Shown here one piece after another: positions 54,387 through 64,000 of a stretch of 64,000 nt of DNA. Location of the stretch: the NCBI GenBank assembly GCA_037127255.1, contig JBANSL010000004.1, positions 62,001 through 126,000 of the forward strand, written 5' to 3'. The notes under the pieces were generated by a model. That model did not search any database, was not told the DNA's origin, and was given only the letters and a program-made list of their open reading frames with translations. This stretch comes from Persicaria tinctoria (lineage: Eukaryota > Streptophyta > Magnoliopsida > Caryophyllales > Polygonaceae). Positions within the stretch are counted from its first letter, which is position 1, and each line of letters opens with the position of its first letter. Position numbers and translations under genes: made by a program.

Positions 54387-57300
54387 ACAAGTTTTATATT
54401 GTATTTATTGAATCGGAGACTAATATTCCCTATTTTACGTCCGTCGCATATTTCGCCATTTTCTCATAGGGTATTGTACACGAAAATATATCGAAATCTT
54501 AAGCAATCCAAAATGGCAGAGCCTCAACTCTAATGACTCTGTAACTTGGTAGATACAAGTTTTATATTGTATTTATTGAATCGGATACCAATATTCCATG
54601 TTTTAAGTCCGTCGCATATGTCGCCATTTTCTCATAGAGTACTGTACACGAAAATATATCGAAATCTTAAGCTATCCAAAATGGCAGAGCCTCAACTCTA
54701 ATGACTCTGTAACTTGGTAGATACAAGTTTTATATTGTATTTATTGAATCGGAGACCAATATTCCATGTCTTAAGTCCGTCGCATATTTCGCCATTTTCT
54801 CATAGGGTACTGTACACGAAAATATATCGAAATCTTAAGCAATCCAAAATGGCAGAGCCTCAACTCGAATGACTCTGTAACTTGGTAGATACAAGTTTTA
54901 TATTGTATTTATTGAATCGGATACCAATATTCCCTATTTTAAGTCTGTCGCATATTTCGCAATTTTCTCATAGGGTACTGTACACGAAAATATATCGAAA
55001 TCTTAAGCTATCCAAAATGGTAGAGCCTTAAATCTAATGACTCTGTAACTTGGTAGATACAAGTTTTATATTGTATTTATTGAATCGGAGACCAATATTC
55101 CCTATTTTAAGTCCGTCGCATATTTCGCCATTTTCTCATAGGGTACTGTACACGAAAATATATCGAAATCTTAAGCAATCCAAAATGGCAGAGCCTCAAC
55201 CCTAATGACTCTGTAACTTGGTAGATACAAGTTTTATATTCTATTTATTGAATCGGATACCAATATTCTCTATTTTAAGTTCGTCGCATATTTCGCCATT
55301 TTCTCATAGAGTACTGTACACGAAAATATATTGAAATCTTAAGCTATCCAAAATGGCAGAGCCTCAACTCTAATGACTCTGTAACTTGGTAGATACAAGT
55401 TTTATATTGTATTTATTGAATCGGAGACCAATATTCCATGTCTTAAGTCCGTCGCATATTTCGCCATTTTCTCATAGGGTACTGTACACGAAAATATATC
55501 GAAATCTTAAGCAATCCAAAATGGCAGAGCCTCAACTCTAATGACTCTGTAACTTGGTAGATACAAGTTTTATATTGTATTTATTGAATCGGATACCAAT
55601 ATTCTCTATTTTAAGTCTGTCGCATATTTCGCAATTTTCTCATAGGGTACTGTACACGAAAATATATCGAAATCTTAAGCTATCCAAAATGGCAGAGCCT
55701 CAACTCTAATGACTCTGTAACTTGGTAGATACAAGTTTTATATTGTATTTATTGAATCGGATACCAATATTCCCTATTTTAAGTCCGTCGCATATTTCGC
55801 CATTTTCTCATAGGGTACTGTACACGAAAAATATATCGAAATCTTAAGCTACCCAAAATGGCAGAGCCTCAACTCTAATGACTCTGTAACTTGGTAGATA
55901 CAAGTTTTATATTGTATTTATTGAGTCGGAGACTAATATTCCCTATTTTACGTCCGTCGCATATTTCGCCATTTTCTCATAGGGTACTGTACACGAAAAT
56001 ATATCGAAATCTTAAGCAATCCAAAATGGCAGAGCCTCAACTCTAATGACTCTGTAACTTGGTAGATACAAGTTTTATATTGTATTTATTGAATCGGAGA
56101 CCAATATTCCCTATTTTAAGTCCGTCGCATATTTCGCCATTTTCTCAGAGGGTACTGTACACGAAAATATATTGAAATCTTAAGAAATCCAAAATGGCAG
56201 AGCCTCAACTCTAAAGACTCTGTAACTTGGTAGATATAAGTTTTATATTGTATTTTTTGAATCGGAGACCAATATTCCCTATTTTAAGTCTGTCGCATAT
56301 TTCGCAATTTTCTTATAGGGTACTGTACACGAAAATATATCGAAATCTTAAGCTATCCAAAATGGCAGAGCCTCAACTCTAATGACTCTGTAACTTGGTA
56401 GATACAAGTTTTATATTGTATTTATTGAATCGGAGACTAATATTCCCTATTTTACGTCCGTCGCATATTTCGCCATTTTCTCATAGGGTATTGTACACGA
56501 AAATATATCGAAATCTTAAGCAATCCAAAATGGCAGAGCCTCAACTCTAATGACTCTGTAACTTGGTAGATACAAGTTTTATATTGTATTTATTGAATCG
56601 GATACCAATATTCCATGTTTTAAGTCCGTCGCATATGTCGCCATTTTCTCATAGAGTACTGTACACGAAAATATATCGAAATCTTAAGCTATCCAAAATG
56701 GCAGAGCCTCAACTCTAATGACTCTGTAACTTGGTAGATACAAGTTTTATATTGTATTTATTGAATCGGAGACCAATATTCCATGTCTTAAGTCCGTCGC
56801 ATATTTCGCCATTTTCTCATAGGGTACTGTACACGAAAATATATCGAAATCTTAAGCAATCCAAAATGGCAGAGCCTCAACTCGAATGACTCTGTAACTT
56901 GGTAGATACAAGTTTTATATTGTATTTATTGAATCGGATACCAATATTCCCTATTTTAAGTCTGTCGCATATTTCGCAATTTTCTCATAGTGTACTGTAC
57001 ACGAAAATATATCGAAATCTTAAGCTATCCAAAATGGTAGAGCCTTAAATCTAATGACTCTGTAACTTGGTAGATACAAGTTTTATATTGTATTTATTGA
57101 ATCGGAGACCAATATTCCCTATTTTAAGTCCGTCGCATATTTCGCCATTTTCTCATAGGGTACTATACACGAAAATATATTGAAATCTTAAGAAATCCAA
57201 AATGGCAGAGCCTCAACTCTAAAGACTCTGTAACTTGGTAGATACAAGTTTTATATTGTATTTATTGAATCGGAGACCAATATTCCCTATTTTAAGTCCG

Positions 57301-58120
57301 TCGCATATTTCGCCATTTTCTCATAGGGTACTGTACACGAAAATATATCGAAATCTTAAGCAATCCAAAATGGCAGAGCCTCAACCCTAATGACTCTGTA
57401 ACTTGGTAGATACAAGTTTTATATTCTATTTATTGAATCGGATACCAATATTCCCTATTTTAAGTCCGTCGCATATTTCGCCATTTTCTCATAGAGTACT
57501 GTACACGAAAATATATTGAAATCTTAAGCTATCCAAAATGGCAGAGCCTCAACTCTAATGACTCTGTAACTTGGTAGATACAAGTTTTATATTGTATTTA
57601 TTGAATCGGAGACCAATATTCCATGTCTTAAGTCCGTCGCATATTTCGCCATTTTCTCATAGGGTACTGTACACGAAAATATATCGAAATCTTAAGCAAT
57701 CCAAAATGGCAGAGCCTCAACTCTAATGACTCTGTAACTTGGTAGATACAAGTTTTATATTGTATTTGTTGAATCGGATACCAATATTCTCTATTTTAAG
57801 TCTGTCGCATATTTCGCAATTTTCTCATAGGGTACTGTACACGAAAATATATCGAAATCTTAAGCTATCCAAAATGGCAGAGCCTCAACTCTAATGACTC
57901 TGTAACTTGGTAGATACAAGTTTTATATTGGATTTATTGAATCGGATACCAATATTCCCTATTTTAAGTCCGTCGCATATTTCGCCATTTTCTCATAGGG
58001 TACTGTACACGAAAAATATATCGAAATCTTAAGCTACCCAAAATGGCAGAGCCTCAACTCTAATGACTCTGTAACTTGGTAGATACAAGTTTTATATTGT
58101 ATTTATTGAGTCGGAGACTA
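54387..58120 (+). repeat. 12/13-mer HOR (2017 and 2185 bp), left arm of J3
   Basis: Copies start at 54387 and 56404, 2017 bp apart (12 x 168 + 1). Shared marks: ACTCGAATG (54864/56881), CCTTAAATC (55026/57043), ATTCTCTATTTT, and CGAAAAATATATCG with CTACCC. The second copy holds one extra unit (GTACTATAC, AAGAAATCC, about 57077-57244), so later marks are 2185 bp apart, for example TTGAGTCGG at 55923/58108. It ends at J3. Confidence 0.9.
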
Positions 58121-59982
58121 AAATATATGCGACGGACTTAAAATAGGGAATATTGGTCTCCGATTCAATAAATACAATATAAAACTTGTATCTACCAAGT
58201 TACGGAGTCATTAGAGTTGAGGCTCTGCCATTTTGGATAGCTTAAGATTTCGATATATTTTCGTGTACAGTACCCTATGAGAAAATTGCGAAATATGCGA
58301 CAGACTTAAAATAGGGAATATTGGTCTCCGATTCAAAAAATACAATATAAAACTTGTATCTACAAAGTTACAGAGTCTTTAGAGTTGAGGCTCTGCCATT
58401 TTGGATTTCTTAAGATTTCAATATATTTTCGTGTACAGTACCCTATGAGAAAATGGCGAAATATGCGACGGACTTAAAATAGGGAATATTGGTCTCCGAT
58501 TCAATAAATACAATATAAAACTTGTATCTACCAAGTTACAGAGTCATTAGAGTTGAGGCTCTGCCATTTTGGATTGCTTAAGATTTCGATATATTTTCGT
58601 GTACAGTACCCTATGAGAAAATGGCGAAATATGCGACGGACGTAAAATAGGGAATATTAGTCTCCGACTCAATAAATACAATATAAAACTTGTATCTACC
58701 AAGTTACAGAGTCATTAGAGTTGAGGCTCTGCCATTTTGGGTAGCTTAAGATTTCGATATATTTTTCGTGTACAGTACCCTATGAGAAAATGGCGAAATA
58801 TGCGACGGACTTAAAATAGGGAATATTGGTATCCGATTCAATAAATACAATATAAAACTTGTATCTACCAAGTTACAGAGTCATTAGAGTTGAGGCTCTG
58901 CCATTTTGGATAGCTTAAGATTTCGATATATTTTCGTGTACAGTACCCTATGAGAAAATTGCGAAATATGCGACAGACTTAAAATAGAGAATATTGGTAT
59001 CCGATTCAATAAATACAATATAAAACTTGTATCTACCAAGTTACAGAGTCATTAGAGTTGAGGCTCTGCCATTTTGGATTGCTTAAGATTTCGATATATT
59101 TTCGTGTACAGTACCCTATGAGAAAATGGCGAAATATGCGACGGACTTAAGACATGGAATATTGGTCTCCGATTCAATAAATACAATATAAAACTTGTAT
59201 CTACCAAGTTACAGAGTCATTAGAGTTGAGGCTCTGCCATTTTGGATAGCTTAAGATTTCAATATATTTTCGTGTACAGTACTCTATGAGAAAATGGCGA
59301 AATATGCGACGGACTTAAAATAGGGAATATTGGTATCCGATTCAATAAATAGAATATAAAACTTGTATCTACCAAGTTACAGAGTCATTAGGGTTGAGGC
59401 TCTGCCATTTTGGATTGCTTAAGATTTCGATATATTTTCGTGTACAGTACCCTATGAGAAAATGGCGAAATATGCGACGGACATAAAATAGGGAATATTG
59501 GTCTCCGATTCAATAAATACAATATAAAACTTGTATCTACCAAGTTACAGAGTCTTTAGAGTTGCGGCTCTGCCATTTTGGATTTCTTAAGATTTCAATA
59601 TATTTTCGTGTAAAGTACCCTATGAGAAAATGGCGAAATATGCGACGGACTTAAAATAGGGAATATTGGTCTCCGATTCAATAAATACAATATAAAACTT
59701 GTATCTACCAAGTTACAGAGTCATTAGATTTAAGGCTCTACCATTTTGGATAGCTTAAGATTTCGATATATTTTCGTGTACAGTACCCTATGAGAAAATT
59801 GCGAAATATGCGACAGACTTAAAATAGGGAATATTGGTATCCGATTCAATAAATACAATATAAAACTTGTATCTACCAAGTTACAGAGTCATTCGAGTTG
59901 AGGCTCTGCCATTTTGGATTGCTTAAGATTTCGATATATTTTCGTGTACAGTACCCTATGAGAAAATGGCGAAATATGCGAC
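56796..59982. repeat. 1325-bp inverted-repeat arms around J3
   Basis: 56796-58120 and 58658-59982 are mirror copies sharing rare marks: GAGTCGG/CCGACTC, CTACCC/GGGTAG with the extra A, ATTCTCTATT/AATAGAGAAT, CATGTCTT/AAGACATGG, AAGAAATCC/GGATTTCTT, CCTTAAATC/GATTTAAGG and CTCGAATG/CATTCGAG. Only a handful of substitutions was noticed. At 59983 the right arm jumps to the mirror of a unit three monomers further left (sum becomes 116274). Confidence 0.88.
58108..58670. repeat. J3: plus-to-minus junction and asymmetric centre
   Basis: Plus units run through GAGTCGGAGACTAA (58121). Minus units resume at ATATGCGACGG (58125), leaving AAT as filler. Alternatively 58120-58128 (AAAATATAT) is a 9-base patch equal to unit positions 97-105. 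The mirror partner of 58108-58120 is 58658-58670 (coordinates sum to 116778), so 58121-58657 is a non-mirrored centre of 537 bp. That centre matches 60812-61346 at a 2689-bp spacing. Confidence 0.85.
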
Positions 59983-62900
59983 AGACTTAAAATAGGGAAT
60001 ATTGGTCTCCGATTCAAAAAATACAATATAAAACTTATATCTACCAAGTTACAGAGTCTTTAGAGTTGAGGCTCTGCCATTTTGGATTTCTTAAGATTTC
60101 AATATATTTTCGTGTACAGTACCCTATGAGAAAATGGCGAAATATGCGACGGACTTAAAATAGGGAATATTAGTCTCCGATTCAATAAATACAATATAAA
60201 ACTTGTATCTACCAAGTTACAGAGTCATTAGAGTTGAGGCTCTGCCATTTTGGATAGCTTAAGATTTCGATATATTTTCGTGTACAGTACCCTATGAGAA
60301 AATGGCGAAATATGCGACGGACTTAAAATAGGGAATATTGGTCTCCGATTTAATAAATACAATATAAAACTTGTATCTACCAAGTTACAGAGTCTTTAGA
60401 GTTGAGGCTCTGCCATTTTGGATTTCTTAAGATTTCAATATATTTTCGTGTACAGTACCCTATGAGAAAATGGCGAAATATGCGACGGACATAAAATAGG
60501 GAATATTGGTCTCCGATTCAATAAATACAATATAAAACTTATATCTACCAAGTTACAGAGTCATTAGGGTTGAGGCTCTGCCATTTTGGATTGCTTAAGA
60601 TTTCGATATATTTTCGTGTACAGTACCCTATGAGAAAATGGCGAAATATGCGACGGACTTAAAATAGGGAATATTGGTCTCCGATTCAATAAATACAATA
60701 TAAAACTTGTATCTACCAAGTTACAGAGTCTTTAGAGTTGAGGCTCTGTCATTTTGGATTTCTTAAGATTTCAATATATTTTCGTGTACAGTACCCTATG
60801 AGAAAATGGCGAAATATGCGACGGACTTAAAATAGGGAATATTGGTCTCCGATTCAATAAATACAATATAAAACTTGTATCTACCAAGTTACGGAGTCAT
60901 TAGAGTTGAGGCTCTGCCATTTTGGATAGCTTAAGATTTCGATATATTTTCGTGTACAGTACCCTATGAGAAAATTGCGAAATATGCGACAGACTTAAAA
61001 TAGGGAATATTGGTCTCCGATTCAAAAAATACAATATAAAACTTGTATCTACCAAGTTACAGAGTCTTTAGAGTTGAGGCTCTGCCATTTTGGATTTCTT
61101 AAGATTTCAATATATTTTCGTGTACAGTACCCTATGAGAAAATGGCGAAATATGCGACGGACTTAAAATAGGGAATATTGGTCTCCGATTCAATAAATAC
61201 AATATAAAACTTGTATCTACCAAGTTACAGAGTCATTAGAGTTGAGGCTCTGCCATTTTGGATTGCTTAAGATTTCGATATATTTTCGTGTACAGTACCC
61301 TATGAGAAAATGACGAAATATGCGACGGACGTAAAATAGGGAATATTAGTCTCCGACTCAATAAATACAATATAAAACTTGTATCTACCAAGTTACAGAG
61401 TCATTAGAGTTGAGGCTCTGCCATTTTTGGTAGCTTAAGATTTCGATATATTTTTCGTGTACAGTACCCTATGAGAAAATGGCGAAATATGCGACGGACT
61501 TAAAATAGGGAATATTGGTATCCGATTCAATAAATACAATATAAAACTTGTATCTACCAAGTTACAGAGTCATTAGAGTTGAGGCTCTGCCATTTTGGAT
61601 AGCTTAAGATTTCGATATATTTTCGTGTACAGTACCCTATGAGAAAATTGCGAAATATGCGACAGACTTAAAATAGAGAATATTGGTATCCGATTCAATA
61701 AATACAATATAAAACTTGTATCTACCAAGTTACAGAGTCATTGGAGTTGAGGCTCTGCCATTTTGGATTGCTTAAGATTTCGATATATTTTCGTGTACAG
61801 TACCCTATGAGAAAATGGCGAAATATGCGACGGACTTAAGACATGGAATATTGGTCTCCGATTCAATAAATACAATATAAAACTTGTATCTACCAAGTTA
61901 CAGAGTCATTAGAGTTGAGGCTCTGCCATTTTGGATAGCTTAAGATTTCAATATATTTTCGTGTACAGTACTCTATGAGAAAATGGCGAAATATGCGACG
62001 GACTTAAAATAGAGAATATTGGTATCCGATTCAATAAATAGAATATAAAACTTGTATCTACCAAGTTACAGAGTCATTAGGGTTGAGGCTCTGCCATTTT
62101 GGATTGCTTAAGATTTCGATATATTTTCGTGTACAGTACCCTATGAGAAAATGGCGAAATATGCGACGGACTTAAAATAGGGAATATTGGTCTCCGATTC
62201 AATAAATACAATATAAAACTTGTATCTACCAAGTTACAGAGTCTTTAGAGTTGAGGCTCTGCCATTTTGGATTTCTTAAGATTTCAATATATTTTCGTGT
62301 ATAGTACCCTATGAGAAAATGGCGAAATATGCGACGGACTTAAAATAGGGAATATTGGTCTCCGATTCAATAAATACAATATAAAACTTGTATCTACCAA
62401 GTTACAGAGTCATTAGATTTAAGGCTCTACCATTTTGGATAGCTTAAGATTTCGATATATTTTCGTGTACAGTACCCTATGAGAAAATTGCGAAATATGC
62501 GACAGACTTAAAATAGGGAATATTGGTATCCGATTCAATAAATACAATATAAAACTTGTATCTACCAAGTTACAGAGTCATTCGAGTTGAGGCTCTGCCA
62601 TTTTGGATTGCTTAAGGTTTCGATATATTTTCGTGTACAGTACCCTATGAGAAAATGGCGAAATATGCGACGGACTTAAGACATGGAATATTGGTCTCCG
62701 ATTCAATAAATACAATATAAAACTTGTATCTACCAAGTTACAGAGTCATTAGAGTTGAGGCTCTGCCATTTTGGATAGCTTAAGATTTCGATATATTTTC
62801 GTGTACAGTACTCTATGAGAAAATGGCGACATATGCGACGGACTTAAAACATGGAATATTGGTATCCGATTCAATAAATACAATATAAAACTTGTATCTA

Positions 62901-64000
62901 CCAAGTTACAGAGTCATTAGAGTTGAGGCTCTGCCATTTTGGATTGCTTAAGATTTCGATATATTTTCGTGTACAATACCCTATGAGAAAATGGCGAAAT
63001 ATGCGACGGACGTAAAATAGGGAATATTAGTCTCCGATTCAATAAATACAATATAAAACTTGTATCTACCAAGTTACAGAGTCATTAGAGTTGAGGCTCT
63101 GCCATTTTGGATAGCTTAAGATTTCGATATATTTTCGTGTACAGTACCCTATGAGAAAATGGCGAAATATGCGACGGACTTAAAATAGGGAATATTGGTC
63201 TCCGATTCAATAAATACAATATAAAACTTGTATCTACCAAGTTACAGAATCATTAGAGTTGAGGCTCTACCATTTTGGATAGCTTAAGATTTCGATATAT
63301 GTTCGTGTAAAGTACCCTATGAGAAAATTGCGAAATATGCGACAGACTTAAAATAGGGAATATTGGTATCCGATTCAATAAATAGAATATAAAACTTGTA
63401 TCTACCAAGTTACAGAGTCATTAGGGTTGAGGCTCTGCCATTTTGGATTACTTAAGATTTCGATATATTTTCGTGTACAGTACCCTATGAGAAAATGGCG
63501 AAATATGCGACGGACTTAAAATAGGGAATATTGGTCTCCGATTCAATAAATACAATATAAAACTTGTATCTACCAAGTTACAGAGTCTTTAGAGTTGAGG
63601 CTCTGCCATTTTGGATAGCTTAAGATTTCGATATATTTTCGTGTACAGTACCCTATGAGAAAATGGCGAAATATGCGACGGACTTAAAATAGGGAATATT
63701 GGTCTCCGATTCAATAAATACAATATAAAACTTGTATCTACCAAGTTACAGAGTCATTAGAGTTGAGGCTCTACCATTTTGGATAGCATAAGATTTCGAT
63801 ATATTTTCGTGTACAGTACCCTATGAGAAAATGGCGAAATATGCGACGGACTTAAAATAGGGAATATTGGTCTCCGATTCAATAAATACAATATAAAACT
63901 TGTATCTACCAAGTTACAGAGTCATTAGAGTTGAGGCTCTACCATTTTGGATACCTTAAGATTTCGATATATTTTCGTGTACAATACCCTATGAGAAAAT
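58125..64000 (-). repeat. Minus-strand satellite block with 2689-bp period
   Basis: About 35 units in minus orientation, continuing past the window. Units at 58658 and 61347 (both TAGTCTCCGACTC) are 2689 bp apart (16 x 168 + 1), as are two rare ACGGAGTCAT marks at about 58202 and 60891. The second copy also mirrors plus-strand 53-58 kb: GTGTATAGTAC at about 62298 mirrors GTACTATACAC at about 57172, and ATATATGTTCG at about 63296 mirrors CGAACATATAT at about 54146. No other sequence type is present. Confidence 0.9.

Larger units (their letters stand above)
1..64000. repeat. 168-bp satellite array filling the whole window
   Basis: The window consists of head-to-tail copies of one 168-bp unit, about 380 in all. 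Taking ACAAGTTTTA as position 1, units begin at 1, 169, 337 and so on. Landmarks in order are TTGTATTTATTGAATCGG (about 13-30), CAATATTCCC (35-44), GTCCGTCGCATATTTCGCC (53-71), TCTCATAGGGTACTGTACAC (76-95), ATATATCGAAATCTTAAG (100-117), CCAAAATGGCAGAGCCTC (122-139) and GACTCTGTAACTTGGTAGAT (149-168). A consensus copy has 34 C, 26 G and six CpGs. Copies differ by a few substitutions, and indels are rare. No stretch outside the array was found. Unit size and HOR organisation fit eukaryotic heterochromatic satellite DNA. The chromosomal location and family name are unknown. Confidence 0.98.

Noticed and set aside
58108..58670. J3 as a simple fold-back sequencing artefact
   Set aside because: The centre is asymmetric, the arms differ at several bases, and the right arm carries its own deletion and tandem copy. 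Misassembly in general cannot be excluded without reads.
1..64000. CRISPR array
   Set aside because: Repeats are 168 bp, directly adjacent and without unique spacers; no cas genes. HOR structure fits satellite DNA.
1..64000. CENP-B box in the monomer
   Set aside because: The minus strand has TTCGATATATT, matching the TTCGNNNNA half, but the required CGGG is replaced by TTCG. No full box was found in the units examined.
1..64000. Functional centromere assignment
   Set aside because: Unit size and HORs are suggestive, but pericentromeric and subtelomeric satellites look alike. There is no telomere repeat or protein-binding evidence in the window.
1..64000. tRNA, rRNA, promoter or terminator signals
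   Set aside because: AT-rich words such as TATAT and T-runs occur in every unit at the same place, so they carry no site-specific meaning; no cloverleaf or rRNA-like sequence was seen.

Overview
This 64-kb window is satellite DNA from end to end. It is one array of about 380 tandem copies of a 168-bp monomer. The monomer is about 36% G+C by hand count of a consensus copy. I see no protein-coding gene, RNA gene, transposon or unique-sequence island. A long nucleosome-scale monomer arrayed in higher-order repeats (HORs) is typical of eukaryotic centromeric, pericentromeric or subtelomeric heterochromatin. CpG is not depleted in the monomer (6 seen against about 5.3 expected), which argues weakly against a heavily CpG-methylated vertebrate genome. 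I cannot name the species or the satellite family from sequence alone.

Layout. (1) 1-10246, plus orientation: mixed monomers, then a 1849-bp 11-monomer HOR repeated about 2.2 times, then mosaic HORs. (2) 10247-13470, minus orientation: an inverted duplication of part of block 1, itself tandemly duplicated as a 1680-bp 10-mer. (3) 13471-58120, plus orientation: two copies of a 3527-bp 21-mer, a 1679-bp 10-mer, an 8-mer (1344 bp) that alternates in two subtypes to make a 2688-bp 16-mer, an 1848-bp 11-mer, a long mosaic derived from the 8-mer, and finally a 2017/2185-bp 12/13-mer. (4) 58121-64000, minus orientation: a near mirror image of the end of block 3, with its own 2689-bp 16-mer period.

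The three orientation switches are the most informative sites. The first (J1, about 10246) lies exactly in a 6-bp inverted repeat, AACTTG-7 nt-CAAGTT, that nearly every monomer carries at its edge. J1 reads as a fold-back through that stem, and a second small patch nearby is the exact reverse complement of the J1 core. The second (J2, 13459-13503) is palindromic and runs straight into a monomer with a 92-bp internal deletion. The third (J3, about 58121) is flanked by 1325-bp mirror arms around a 537-bp asymmetric centre. Private variants show that the inverted blocks are inverted duplications, not simple flips.

How it works together (inference): amplification and deletion in whole-monomer steps, plus occasional template-switch fold-backs, account for the structure. 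Variants shared only between the two edges of the window suggest that the central 13.5-54 kb was amplified internally between older flanks. Short open frames occur only where a substitution removes the in-frame stop of a monomer; they are not genes.
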